Source: an uncultured Collinsella sp.
GTDB lineage: Bacteria > Actinomycetota > Coriobacteriia > Coriobacteriales > Coriobacteriaceae
DNA: 64,000 nucleotides
Assembly (NCBI GenBank): GCA_900545745.1
Contig: URAD01000007.1
Span: forward strand, 1-64,000
Reading direction: 5' to 3'
Part shown: piece after piece, positions 26,491-34,768 of the stretch
How the letters are laid out: the number at the start of each line of letters is the position of its first letter
Position numbering within the stretch: position 1 is the first letter of the stretch
Notes under the pieces: generated by a model
Databases searched by the model: none
The model's input: the letters and a program-made list of their open reading frames with translations, nothing else
What the model was told of the DNA's origin: nothing
Position numbers and translations under genes: made by a program

Positions 26491-27154
26491 AACATATCCC
26501 GTCTATTACCTTGAGGACGCAATGAACAACCTCGGGGATTGCTTCGACTATGCCGTTAACGATTACGGAGCAGAAGGATCGGAAGTCGCTGAACTCTTTT
26601 GCCTGAGCGGCGTAGCCCGCGAGTTTGAGCGTGGCAATGCATGGGTCGTATCGGGAAAATCGGGCGTTGAGCTGTTTGCGCTTATCGCCGAAAGGTCCGG
26701 ATATCAAAGCGGGTCTATACCGGACCGCACCTATCGATTTGAGAAGACACCGGAATACTGGACAGGCTGGATGCTGGCATATCTTCAGTGGCGCCTAGGA
26801 GAGTCTTTTGAGGATCTGCTGCATGTCGTTCCGTTTGACACGCTGCACAACCTGTACTATCCCTGGCATGAAGCCTCGGAGGAGCGCGTGGCTCGCCTCG
26901 TCTGCGATATGGCGAAGAAAGCGCCTCGTCAAACTAAATTGGCGCTAGCACGAAAGAGACTTAAGAAAACCCAGCAAGACCTGGCATACGAATCGGGCGT
27001 ATCGCTTCGTTCAATCCAAATGTACGAACAGCGCCAGAGAAACATCAACGAAGCCTCGGTCGCAGCCGTAAAAGATATGGCAAAAGCCCTCCACTGCAAC
27101 ATCGAAGACCTCCTAGAACCAGTCTTCGAATACAAAGAAACCAGCGCAGCGTAA
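26456..27154 (+). CDS. HTH (XRE-type) protein with N-terminal domain, probable antitoxin
   Basis: The 232-residue protein has an N-terminal domain of about 165 residues without a family I can name firmly (WTGWMLAYLQWRLG is its most distinctive stretch). A C-terminal Cro/C1-type helix-turn-helix follows: LARKRLKKTQQDLAYESGVSLRSIQMYEQ, about residues 165-195, ending in LLEPVF. AGGGAGG ten bases before the ATG and a 35-bp overlap with the toxin gene indicate coupled translation. Related Gram-positive loci pair a DUF3990 protein with an HTH partner. It probably binds the double palindrome at 25742-25788 and may also neutralise the first protein. Confidence 0.72.
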   Translation: MIQELTDCGPSRTYPVYYLEDAMNNLGDCFDYAVNDYGAEGSEVAELFCLSGVAREFERGNAWVVSGKSGVELFALIAERSGYQSGSIPDRTYRFEKTPEYWTGWMLAYLQWRLGESFEDLLHVVPFDTLHNLYYPWHEASEERVARLVCDMAKKAPRQTKLALARKRLKKTQQDLAYESGVSLRSIQMYEQRQRNINEASVAAVKDMAKALHCNIEDLLEPVFEYKETSAA

Positions 27155-27302
27155 ACCAATATATTGCCAAGGTTTGTATCTAGTAAGCGCTCCTTACCAG
27201 CAAGAGTCCCTACCAATAGATAGCGGCTTAAAGGGCCGAAGTCGTATGAATGGCATTGCGACTTCCAAATGGGTGACTGCTGCTTGAAAAGCTATAGAAA
27301 TA

Positions 27303-27322
27303 GGGGCCGATTTAACGGCCCC
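27303..27322 (-). terminator. Terminator hairpin of the 27357-28016 minus-strand pair
   Basis: GGGGCCG-ATTTAA-CGGCCCC is followed on the minus strand by TATTTCTATA. The rest of 27155-27302 is AT-rich, contains a weak GAAGTCG/CGACTTC pair and shows no gene. Confidence 0.65.
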
Positions 27323-27356
27323 AAGCATCGCATAAATGGCATATACGTTTTATCAA

Positions 27357-27461
27357 CTATTTCTTGTTTTTAACCCATTTGCAGATACGCCAAATAAGCA
27401 CTCCGACGAGAATCCAAACGAGAGCGATCATAATGTCTGAGCGTGCAGGAATTGGGATCAT
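27357..27461 (-). CDS. Small single-span membrane peptide, 34 residues
   Basis: On the minus strand an ATG preceded by GAGGAAGTTCA encodes a 34-residue peptide. A short N-terminus (MIPIPARSD) leads into a hydrophobic helix of about 15 residues (MIALVWILVGVLIW) and a basic tail (RICKWVKNKK). It starts 24 bp after the secreted-protein stop, so the two are probably co-transcribed. A terminator hairpin follows. Single-helix peptides of this form can be holin-like, toxin-like or partners of a secreted protein; nothing in the sequence decides among these. Confidence 0.55.
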   Translation of the reverse strand: MIPIPARSDIMIALVWILVGVLIWRICKWVKNKK

Positions 27462-27485
27462 TGAACTTCCTCAATTGATGTGAGT

Positions 27486-28016
27486 CTAGTTTGCATAGGT
27501 GTGGAGCGTGCTGCCTTCCATGGTCGCTTGCAACACGGCGATACCGGACGTCATCCCCATCGATTCATAGTTGAGTCGATATGTCGCCTGTTTCGAGTTC
27601 CATATAAAGGACTCGTTAGTTACCGTACAGCCGATAGTCGTATAGTTTTGTCCCCAAGCGCTGGTAATGAGCGAGTTCGCTATCTTGATCTTGAATTCGC
27701 GATAAATAAAAGGACTGTTGTAATAGATAGTCCAAGTTCCAGATGCGTTGTTGTAGTAACTGTCCCATATCAGGCTGGGTTCATTGGTTTTTTTAATTCC
27801 TATTACTGCAAAGGTCCCATCCTTAAGCTTGATTTGATGAGACTGCTCGGGACCTTTCGTTAAATCAAAATCTTGGGTTGCGCCAGAAATTGCGACAGCA
27901 TCGCTTTCTGCAGCATAAGCAGTCGAAGGGCTAAACGAGAAACATATCGGTAATATCAAAAGTATCGAGAGGAAAAACGAAGCTTTGAGTGTGCGTAACA
28001 CTTTGACCACCTCCAT
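27486..28016 (-). CDS. Secreted protein, DUF5626-like
   Basis: The 176-residue protein has a clear Sec signal peptide (basic start, hydrophobic core FFLSILLILPICFSF, AYA-A cleavage near residue 35). The mature part carries FDLTKG followed by a beta-rich domain with repeated aromatic positions (WDSYYNN, WTIYYNS) and YREFKIKIANSLIT. This resembles the small Gram-positive secreted family DUF5626, of unknown function; the match is from memory and moderate. AT-rich composition and weak codon bias set it apart from the chromosome around it. A 34-residue membrane peptide gene follows in the same direction. Confidence 0.65.
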   Translation of the reverse strand: MEVVKVLRTLKASFFLSILLILPICFSFSPSTAYAAESDAVAISGATQDFDLTKGPEQSHQIKLKDGTFAVIGIKKTNEPSLIWDSYYNNASGTWTIYYNSPFIYREFKIKIANSLITSAWGQNYTTIGCTVTNESFIWNSKQATYRLNYESMGMTSGIAVLQATMEGSTLHTYAN

Positions 28017-28260
28017 ACTGCGATGCCTAGTTAAATAGTAGCATAGATAAACAGTTGATTATGTAACCTAAAAAGCCCCTATCTGCCCGGCGCCCCTTCA
28101 AAGCGTGGGTCCCTGTAGACATCCTCAGCAAGGTAAACGCAGGGATGGTCGGGGTGTTCCCCTCAAAATTATTCCGCAGCGCGAAGGCCTCTCGTCCGCT
28201 GCTCCGAAGGAACGCAAGATTAAATCAGCGAATGCGATATCCTGTCGAGGCTGCGCAGGC
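28017..28260 (-). other. Gap holding a degenerate half-copy of family B
   Basis: There is no gene. At about 28158-28185 the sequence CCCCTCAAAATTATTCCGCAG matches, in two parts, the TCCGCAG loop and adjoining arm of family B, but the partner half (GAGGACG) is missing. It looks like a decayed duplicate next to the complete copy at 28261. Confidence 0.45.
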
Positions 28261-28371
28261 CCCCTTGGGGCTTCCCCTGAAAACAATCCGCAGATCGAAT
28301 TGCCCCGTCGCGCGAAGCGCACGACGGGGCAATTCATGATCGAGGACGTTTTCAGGGGAAGCCCCAAGGGG
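28261..28371 (-). repeat. Family B structured element after thrB
   Basis: A perfect 24-bp outer helix (28261-28284 with 28348-28371) encloses, on the minus strand, CGTCCTCGATCATG and CGATCTGCGGATT. The inner perfect 13-bp helix is at 28298-28310 with 28322-28334. It begins 27 bp after the thrB stop. Outer and inner helix sequences differ completely from the other copies, while the loops are conserved. Confidence 0.85.
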
Positions 28372-28397
28372 ACCGGTGAGAGCAGTGAGGCAGGACG

Positions 28398-29279
28398 CTA
28401 CAGGTATTCGATCTGGGCGCCTTCCGTGTCGCACGTCAGAATGTGCGTGTCACACTTGGGGAACTGCTCGCGCAGCTTGACCTGCAGGAACTTCGCCACG
28501 ATGGTATCGTCGGTTACGGCCATGAGGGTCGAGCCGGAGCCGCTGATCCAGATGGTCTTGGCGCCGCCGTTAAGACAGGTGTCGCGCACGGCGTTGTAGT
28601 CGGGAATCAGGCGACGGCGATAGGGCTCCTGAATACGGTCGTCATTGGCGGCGGCAATCAGGTCCAGATCGCCGGTCTCGAGACCGCGCGTCATGCCGGC
28701 GATGCGGCCCATCTGCCATACGGCGGTGGAAAGCGGAATCTCCTGCGGCACGACCTTGCGCGCCTCACTCGTGTGTACCTCGTAGGGCGGAATCACGGTA
28801 ATAAAACGCAGGCGATCGCTCACCTCGTAGCGCAGGCACTGGGGGAGCGAATCGGTCGGCGTAAAGGAGCAGACGGTGCCGCCCAGGATAGCGGGGGCGA
28901 CGTTATCGGGATGGCCCTCGACCTCGGTGGCAATGCGGACGAGCTCGGCGCGGTCGACGGTGTGGCCCGTCAGCGCGGCGGCGGCCATAATGCCGGCGAC
29001 AACGCAGGTGGAGCTGGAGCCCAGGCCGCGAGCGACGGGCACATCGGTTTGAATGTCGATGGCAACGGGAAAAGCCGGCTCGCCCCATGCGGCAAGCGCA
29101 TCGACAAAGCTCACGTAGACCAGGTTGTTCTCGTTTTGGAATTCCTCGGGGCAGCCCGTGATGGTGAGCTTGTCGGCGCGCTCGAAGGTGAAGTGCGAGT
29201 AGAGGCTGACGGCCATGCCGAGGGTGTCGTAGCCGATGCCCAAGTTGGCGCTTGTTGCTGGGACGGTGATCTTGATCAT
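28398..29279 (-). CDS. thrB: Homoserine kinase
   Basis: The 293-residue GHMP kinase phosphorylates homoserine for threonine synthesis. It begins with KITVPATSANLGIGYDTLG-type text (the PATSANLG motif), has the ATP-binding PVARGLGSSS at about residues 84-93, and keeps the C-terminal GGAKTIWISGSGSTLMA glycine-rich motif. It lies directly downstream of threonine synthase on the same strand, with the divergent lysC further on. The 204-bp gap between thrC and thrB holds a thrC terminator and a large palindrome, so thrB may have its own promoter or be reached by read-through. Confidence 0.95.
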   Translation of the reverse strand: MIKITVPATSANLGIGYDTLGMAVSLYSHFTFERADKLTITGCPEEFQNENNLVYVSFVDALAAWGEPAFPVAIDIQTDVPVARGLGSSSTCVVAGIMAAAALTGHTVDRAELVRIATEVEGHPDNVAPAILGGTVCSFTPTDSLPQCLRYEVSDRLRFITVIPPYEVHTSEARKVVPQEIPLSTAVWQMGRIAGMTRGLETGDLDLIAAANDDRIQEPYRRRLIPDYNAVRDTCLNGGAKTIWISGSGSTLMAVTDDTIVAKFLQVKLREQFPKCDTHILTCDTEGAQIEYL

Positions 29280-29292
29280 GTGAGTCCTCCTG

Positions 29293-29403
29293 GCGTGCCT
29301 GGCTGTTTAGTTCGCTGCTCGGGCAGTCCTGCGCAAGACGGAAAGCACATTAAGTGCTTTCCTTTGCGTGCGGAACTCGCGACGAACTAAACAGCCAGGC
29401 ACG
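29293..29403 (-). repeat. Large palindromic element between thrC and thrB
   Basis: A perfect 22-bp outer helix (29293-29314 with 29382-29403) encloses two unpaired-looking segments and an inner hairpin GGAAAGCAC-ATTAA-GTGCTTTCC (29340-29362). The layout equals that of families A and B but the loop sequences differ. It overlaps the region just upstream of the thrB ribosome site. Confidence 0.75.
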
Positions 29404-29447
29404 CTGTGCGCGTTCGTCATCATCCCGGGGGTTATCTGATGAAAGAA

Positions 29448-29471
29448 GGTGCGCCGGCTTTCGCCGGCGCC
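29448..29471 (-). terminator. Intrinsic terminator of thrC
   Basis: On the minus strand GGCGCCGGC-GAAA-GCCGGCGC is followed by ACCTTCTTTC, 12 bp after the thrC stop. Confidence 0.75.
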
Positions 29472-29483
29472 TTATAAGGGGTT

Positions 29484-31001
29484 TTAGTTGGAAGCCATCT
29501 TTTTTGCTGCAGACTCTACGTAGTTGGCCATGTCGGCTACGTCGCAGACGTCTTCGAAGCGGACGGGCTTGGACTCGAGTTCGGCGAGCTGGGTCGGGGC
29601 GACCGTGTTGGTTGCCTGCTCGAGCACGCGCATGGCCTCAAAGTCGTCCTCGGGAACGTTGAGCCCCAGGGCGTCGCAGCAGGCGCGCGGGAACTTGTAG
29701 GGGCTGGCGGTCGAAAGCAGCACGCGGGCCTTGGCGCCCTCGGCGGGGGCGACCTGCTCAAAGACGTGATAGCCGCAAGCGGTGTGCGGGTCGATCACGT
29801 AGCCGTTCGCGTCCCAGCAGCTCTTGATGGCAGCGCGGACCTCGTCCTCGCTGGCCCAGCCGCAGCCAAACACGTTCTGGATTTTGGCCAGCAGCTCGGC
29901 GGGCACCTCGTAGCGACCAGTCTGGGCAAGCTGCTCCATAAGGCCGGCAACGAGCTCGCAGTCGCCATCGGACAGGAAGTAGAGCATGCGTTCCAGGTTG
30001 GAGCTGATGAGGATGTCCATCGACGGCGAGATGGTCGTGAAGAACGGGCGGTTGCGGTCGTAAACGCCGGTGGTCAGGAAGTCGGCAAGCACGTTGTTCT
30101 TGTCGCTCGCCACGACGAGCTTGGCGACGGGCAGACCCATGCACTTGGCGTAGTAGCCGGCCAAGATATCGCCAAAGTTGCCGGTGGGCACACAGAACTC
30201 AACGGCGTCGCCAGCCTCGATGGCGCCGGCGCGCAGCAGCTGCGCATAGGCGGCAAAGTAGTAGACGACCTGCGGCACCAGGCGGCCGACGTTGATGGAG
30301 TTGGCGCTCGAAAGCACGGTGCCGGCGGCCTCCAGGCGCTCGGCCAGCTCCTTATCGGCAAAGATGCGCTTGACGGCACTCTGGGCGTCGTCGAAGTTGC
30401 CGCGGATGCCGCAGACGGCGACGTTGCCGCCCTCCTGCGTGGACATCTGCAGATTCTGCACGCGGCTGACCTTGCCCTCGGGATAAAAGACGGTGATGCC
30501 CGTGCCCGGGGTGTCGGCAAAGCCGGCGAGTGCTGCCTTGCCTGTGTCGCCCGACGTGGCGGTGACGATCATGATGCGCTCGGCGCCGCCGTCCTTGGCG
30601 GAAGTGCGGGCCATCAAGCGGGGGAGCATCTGCAGGGCGACGTCCTTGAAGGCGCTCGTGGGACCGCCAAAGAGCTCCATCACATAGGTCTGAGGGGCGT
30701 CAGCGCCCGGCGCAGCGTCGAGTTTGACGAGCGGCGTAACCTCTTCACTCGCGAACGTGCCGCGGTATGCCTCGTCGACACACGCCGAAATTTCTTCGGC
30801 CGTGTAATCATTCAGTAACATTCCCAACACATCTTGAGCGATTTCAAAGTACGATTTATCTGCAAGCGAGCTGATATCGACCTGCTGGGTGCCGAGCTCG
30901 TCCGAGACAAACAAACCCCCGTCGGGAGCGATGCCGGTACGGATTGCCACCTTACTTGAGCACGATAAAGTGCGTCCTCGTGTACTATGATAAGTTCCCA
31001 T
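29484..31001 (-). CDS. thrC: Threonine synthase
   Basis: The 505-residue PLP enzyme converts O-phosphohomoserine to threonine. The N-terminal HSTRG motif is present, and the PLP lysine lies in GGPTSAFKD (Lys119). The TSGDTGKAA phosphate-binding loop and SSNSINVGRLVPQ-type text are clear in the middle. The ATG giving MGTYHSTRG is preceded by GAGGAG. An upstream in-frame ATG would add 15 residues without a ribosome site. It is the long, yeast/E. coli-like form. The divergent lysC start is 104 bp away, so both promoters share that short region. Confidence 0.94.
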   Translation of the reverse strand: MGTYHSTRGRTLSCSSKVAIRTGIAPDGGLFVSDELGTQQVDISSLADKSYFEIAQDVLGMLLNDYTAEEISACVDEAYRGTFASEEVTPLVKLDAAPGADAPQTYVMELFGGPTSAFKDVALQMLPRLMARTSAKDGGAERIMIVTATSGDTGKAALAGFADTPGTGITVFYPEGKVSRVQNLQMSTQEGGNVAVCGIRGNFDDAQSAVKRIFADKELAERLEAAGTVLSSANSINVGRLVPQVVYYFAAYAQLLRAGAIEAGDAVEFCVPTGNFGDILAGYYAKCMGLPVAKLVVASDKNNVLADFLTTGVYDRNRPFFTTISPSMDILISSNLERMLYFLSDGDCELVAGLMEQLAQTGRYEVPAELLAKIQNVFGCGWASEDEVRAAIKSCWDANGYVIDPHTACGYHVFEQVAPAEGAKARVLLSTASPYKFPRACCDALGLNVPEDDFEAMRVLEQATNTVAPTQLAELESKPVRFEDVCDVADMANYVESAAKKMASN

Positions 31002-31105
31002 ATAACACTGCTCCTCGGATGCCTTGGTCCCAATCGGTGAAACCATGGTATCAGAGCGCGCAAAATAGGTTCGCAGAGGCTTTTTAGAAAGGTAACCTCC
31101 AGCCC

Positions 31106-32494
31106 ATGATTAAGATTGCCAAGTTTGGCGGCTCGTCGGTCGCCGACGCCGAACACTTCAAGAAGATCAAGGCCATCGTCGATGCCGACCCTGCCCGCCG
31201 TTTTGTGGTGGTTTCCGCCTGCGGTCGCCGCTTTAAGGGCGACACCAAGGTGACCGACCTGCTCTACCTGGTTAACGCGCACGTTAAGTATCACGTGTCG
31301 TGCGAGGAGCTGCTCGAGGACATCGGTCAGCGCTATTTTGATATCGCTGACGAGCTGGAGCTCACCTATCCCATCCGCGAGGAGTTCGCAGCCTTTGCCG
31401 AGCGCGCCCGCTCGGGCGGCTACTCCACCGAGGAGCTCGTAAGCCGCGGCGAGTACTTCACTGCTCGCCTGATGGCCGAGTACCTGGGCCTACCGTTCCT
31501 GGACGCCGCGACAGTTGTGGCGTTCCATCACGACGGTACGCTCAGCATGAACCGCACCTCCGAGCTGGTGCAGGAGTACGGTCAGCAGGGTGGCTTTGTC
31601 ATGCCCGGTTTCTACGGCGCGACGCGTGAGGGCCAAATCAAGCTGCTCGACCGCGGCGGCGGCGATATTTCCGGTTCGATCTTGGCCAAGTGCCTGGGCG
31701 CCGACCTGTACGAGAACTGGACCGACGTTTCGGGCTTCTATTCTGCCGATCCTCGCATTGTGCCCGAGGCTCAGCCCATCGCCCGCGTTACCTACGAGGA
31801 GCTGCGCGAGCTTTCGTACATGGGCGCGAGCGTCCTGCACGAGGAGGCTGTGTTCCCCGTGCGCGAGGCTGGTATTCCGCTGGTCATCAAGAACACCAAC
31901 GCGCCGCAGGACCCCGGCACCATCATTAGCGAGACGGCTGACGAGGGTGAGGCAGAGCCCATCATTACCGGCGTGACCGGCAAGCGCGGCTTTGTCGCCA
32001 TCAACGTTGCCCGCGACCGCACCAAGCCCCGCGTCGGCTTTATGCGCCGTGCGCTTTCGGTCTTCGAGCGCTATGACGTCTCCGTCGAGCACATGCCCAC
32101 CGGTGTCGACCGCTTTGGCGCCGTGGTGCAGGAGCAGGATGTGCACGACTCGCTGTACTCGCTCGTGGGCGACATTCAGCAGGAGGTCGAGCCGCTCGAG
32201 ATCGAGGTTGTCGAGGGCTTGGCGCTCATCGCGACCGTCGGCCGTAACCTGCGCGGCCGTGCAGGTATCTCGGGCCATCTGTTTGGCATGCTTGGCCAGG
32301 CGGGCGTGAGCGTGCGTATGATTTCGCAGAGCTGCGACGAGATCAACATCATTATCGGTGTCGAGGAGAAGGACTTCGATCTGGCGATCCAGACCATTTA
32401 CCGTGCCTTTTCCGACGAAAACGGCATTGTGAAGGTCTCCGACCTGGAGGCTCCCGCGTCGGCCGACCCTGCCCTGGCTGCGCTCCACAAGTAG
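31106..32494 (+). CDS. lysC: Aspartate kinase
   Basis: The 462-residue monofunctional aspartokinase starts the lysine/threonine/methionine pathway. KFGGSSVAD at residues 4-12 and the GRGGGD-like LDRGGGDISG near residue 180 mark the kinase domain. Two ACT regulatory domains fill residues 310-460. No leader peptide, T-box or lysine riboswitch is visible in the 104-bp upstream region. asd follows on the same strand after a terminator, so the pathway is clustered: lysC-asd in one direction and thrC-thrB in the other. Confidence 0.94.
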   Translation: MIKIAKFGGSSVADAEHFKKIKAIVDADPARRFVVVSACGRRFKGDTKVTDLLYLVNAHVKYHVSCEELLEDIGQRYFDIADELELTYPIREEFAAFAERARSGGYSTEELVSRGEYFTARLMAEYLGLPFLDAATVVAFHHDGTLSMNRTSELVQEYGQQGGFVMPGFYGATREGQIKLLDRGGGDISGSILAKCLGADLYENWTDVSGFYSADPRIVPEAQPIARVTYEELRELSYMGASVLHEEAVFPVREAGIPLVIKNTNAPQDPGTIISETADEGEAEPIITGVTGKRGFVAINVARDRTKPRVGFMRRALSVFERYDVSVEHMPTGVDRFGAVVQEQDVHDSLYSLVGDIQQEVEPLEIEVVEGLALIATVGRNLRGRAGISGHLFGMLGQAGVSVRMISQSCDEINIIIGVEEKDFDLAIQTIYRAFSDENGIVKVSDLEAPASADPALAALHK

Positions 32495-32567
32495 CTGCTA
32501 TCTCGCTGGATTTTTGAGTCATGTCTCATAAATCTACGGCGGGGCGTTTCGTTTCGGTTTCGTTTCG

Positions 32568-32600
32568 ACGGGGCGGGTTTTATATCCGCCCCGTTCTTGT
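32568..32600 (+). terminator. Intrinsic terminator between lysC and asd
   Basis: ACGGGGCGG pairs with CCGCCCCGT around a nine-base loop, followed by TCTTGT. asd may therefore have its own promoter in the following 70 bp. Confidence 0.75.
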
Positions 32601-32669
32601 ATAAACTGGGCAAGAATATCCGGCCTGCTTGGCGTGCGGGCGATAGCCACAACCTTTAAAGGGGGAAGC

Positions 32670-33695
32670 ATGAAACAGTACACGGTTGCTATTTTGGGCG
32701 CGACGGGAGCCGTGGGCACCCAGATGCTCGAGTGCCTCAACGAGCAGGAGTTTCCGGTCGGTAAGCTCAAGCTGCTGGCGAGTGCACGCTCTGCGGGCAA
32801 GACCGTCGAGTTCCGCGGCGAGCAGGTTGTGATTGAGGAGGCTTGCCCCGAGGCCTTTGAGGGCTGCGACATCGTACTCGGCGCTGCCGGCGACGATATC
32901 GCCAAGGAACTGCTGCCCGAGGCCGTCAAGCGCGGCGCCGTTGTGGTCGACAACAGCCACGCCTTCCGCATGGACCCCGAGGTGCCGCTGGTCGTGCCCG
33001 AGATCAATGCCGATGACATCAAGTGGCATCATGGCCTTATTGCCAACCCCAACTGCGCGACCATCATCGGCCTGGTTCCCACCTGGCCGCTGCATCAGCT
33101 TGCTGGCGTGAGGCGTATGATCGTGTCCACGTATCAGGCAGCTTCGGGCGCCGGCGCTCCCGGTATGGCCGAGCTTGAGGCTCAGCTGGCCGCCCTGGGC
33201 CGCGGCGAGGAGATTCCCGAGCCGCGCGCGTTTGCCGCCCAGCTGGCGAGCAACCTGATTCCGCAGATCGGCGGCGTCAAGGAGGAGGGCTTTACCTCCG
33301 AGGAGATGAAGCTGCAAAACGAGGGCCGCAAGATCATGCATCTGCCCGAGCTGCGCGTGAACTGCACCTGCGTGCGCGTGCCCGTGCTGCGTTCGCACTC
33401 CGAGAGCATTACGCTCGAGTTTGAGCGCGATATTACGGTCGAGGAGGCTCGTGCTGCGCTGTCTGCCGCTCCGGGCGTGAAGCTGGTTGACGATATGGCT
33501 GCCGAGGATGCACACGATCGCTTCCCCATGCCGATGGATACGTCCGACCAGGATTTGATTTGGGTCGGCCGTGTGCGCCGCGACATCTCGAACCCTGAGG
33601 CCGCGCGCGGCATCACCTTCTGGTGTTGCGGCGACCAAATCCGTAAAGGCGCGGCAACCAACGCCGTCCAGATCGCCAAGCTGCTCTGCGAGTAG
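32670..33695 (+). CDS. asd: Aspartate-semialdehyde dehydrogenase
   Basis: The 341-residue NADPH enzyme reduces aspartyl phosphate to the semialdehyde. It has the cofactor loop GATGAVG (residues 10-16), the catalytic cysteine in NPNC (Cys129), YQAASGAG near residue 155 and the substrate-binding RVPVLRSHS segment near residue 230. The ATG at 32670 follows AAAGGGGGAAGC; the frame extends 36 bp upstream without a site. A family B element begins about 17 bp after the stop. Confidence 0.95.
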   Translation: MKQYTVAILGATGAVGTQMLECLNEQEFPVGKLKLLASARSAGKTVEFRGEQVVIEEACPEAFEGCDIVLGAAGDDIAKELLPEAVKRGAVVVDNSHAFRMDPEVPLVVPEINADDIKWHHGLIANPNCATIIGLVPTWPLHQLAGVRRMIVSTYQAASGAGAPGMAELEAQLAALGRGEEIPEPRAFAAQLASNLIPQIGGVKEEGFTSEEMKLQNEGRKIMHLPELRVNCTCVRVPVLRSHSESITLEFERDITVEEARAALSAAPGVKLVDDMAAEDAHDRFPMPMDTSDQDLIWVGRVRRDISNPEAARGITFWCCGDQIRKGAATNAVQIAKLLCE

Positions 33696-33711
33696 CGTGA
33701 CCTGTCCGGCG

Positions 33712-33833
33712 GGGGCCGGGCCTAGTTTTCAGAACGTCCTCGACCATGTGTGGCGCCTTGTCCTGCTCCTTCGGAGCCGCGGACAAGGCGCCACACTGGT
33801 CTGCGGAGTGTTCTGAAAACTAAGCCCGGCCCC
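33712..33833 (+). repeat. Family B structured element after asd
   Basis: The outer helix (33712-33735 with 33810-33833, one mismatch) encloses CGTCCTCGACCATG (33735-33748) and GGTCTGCGGAG. The inner helix is TGTGGCGCCTTGTCC with its complement (about 33747-33795). Confidence 0.8.
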
Positions 33834-33935
33834 TGCCTGCGGTGACTCGGCTGCGAGCGGCCTGCGATGGGGCCGTTGCTGGTTGGGGCCGCTGGGCTGA
33901 TGTGGGGGCACGTGGCCGTTGCAGGCCCTGGTCCC

Positions 33936-34071
33936 GGCGGCGGCCCCGGCGCTTCGCGCCTGCCGCCTTGGGGGACTGCGGAGCATGGCCGGCAGCTGCG
34001 GCGCGTTGCGCCTGCTGCCTGCGGGGGCTTTGGGGTCGTGCGGCAGCTGCGGCGCTGTCGCGCCTGCTGCC
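33936..34071 (+). repeat. Three tandem GC-rich hairpins upstream of ogt
   Basis: The hairpins at 33936-33967, 33991-34019 and 34042-34071 are spaced 51-55 bp. Each has GGCGC-loop-GCGCC inside, with an outer pair GGCGGC/GCCGCC in the first and GGCAG/CTGCC in the others, so pairing is kept while bases change. Similar spacers (GGGG-CTTTGGGGTCG) follow them. Open frames here are repetitive and rejected as genes. The stretch fills most of the 316 bp between the family B element and ogt. Confidence 0.7.
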
Positions 34072-34149
34072 TTGGGTGACTTTGGGGTCGATTGGGGTTG
34101 TCTGCACAATTCGCGGTATTATGTTGCGGAGTTTTGAAAGGAGCCGCTG

Positions 34150-34728
34150 GTGGTCACGACGACGTTTGCTTCGCCTTTGGGCGAAATCCTGCTTGCCGCT
34201 GATGCCCGCGGTTTGACGGGGCTTTGGTTTGAGGGGCAGGAGCACTTTGGTTCCACGCTTCTCCGGGAAGACTCCGAACATGTTGAAGGCGCCGACGCGG
34301 TTTCCGGTACCGGTGGGATGTCTTCGGTGAGTCCGGCAAATGGCGCGGCTTCTTCGGTGCTTGAGCGTTCTTGGGCTTGGTTGAATGCCTATTTTGCGGG
34401 ACAGGAGCCTCGATTTACGCCGCCGTTGCATATGATCGGCACGGCGTTTCAGCGTGAAGTTTGGTTTGAACTGCTTTCAATTCCGCGTGGCGAGGTCGCT
34501 ACGTATGGCGAGGTCGCCCAGCGTGTTGCGGCTCGACATCGTGTGCCGGGAAACGAGGCACCCGTCGTGTCTCCTCGTGCGGTGGGGGCTGCGGTTGCGC
34601 GTAATCCCATTTCGATAATCGTGCCGTGCCATCGCGTGGTCGCGGCCGACGGATCGCTCAACGGATATGCCGGCGGCCTCGACCGCAAGGAGTGGCTGCT
34701 GCGGCTTGAGGGCGCGTACGAGGAGTAA
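34150..34728 (+). CDS. ogt: Methylated-DNA--protein-cysteine methyltransferase
   Basis: The 192-residue protein starts with GTG preceded by AAAGGAG. It repairs O6-alkylguanine by transferring the alkyl group to its own cysteine. The C-terminal domain has the DNA-binding VAARHRVPGNEA region and the acceptor motif IIVPCHRV (Cys160), then the usual GYAGGL(D)RK ending. A serine/glycine-rich insert at about residues 45-75 lengthens the N-terminal domain compared with typical Ogt proteins. It stands alone, downstream of repetitive DNA. Confidence 0.93.
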   Translation: MVTTTFASPLGEILLAADARGLTGLWFEGQEHFGSTLLREDSEHVEGADAVSGTGGMSSVSPANGAASSVLERSWAWLNAYFAGQEPRFTPPLHMIGTAFQREVWFELLSIPRGEVATYGEVAQRVAARHRVPGNEAPVVSPRAVGAAVARNPISIIVPCHRVVAADGSLNGYAGGLDRKEWLLRLEGAYEE

Positions 34729-34768
34729 CACTCGAGCGCTTTGCATAGCCAAGATGCCGTGAAAGAAC

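Noticed and set aside
28105..28599. Plus-strand frame of 164 codons
   Set aside because: It covers the family B element and the antisense end of thrB; no ribosome site.
31002..31105. Possible lysine riboswitch or leader peptide before lysC
   Set aside because: The 104-bp gap shared with thrC is too short and contains no recognisable leader peptide or riboswitch core.
33820..34431. Minus-strand frame of 203 codons rich in Arg/Ala
   Set aside because: It spans the triple-hairpin repeat and the antisense of ogt; the repeats explain its length.
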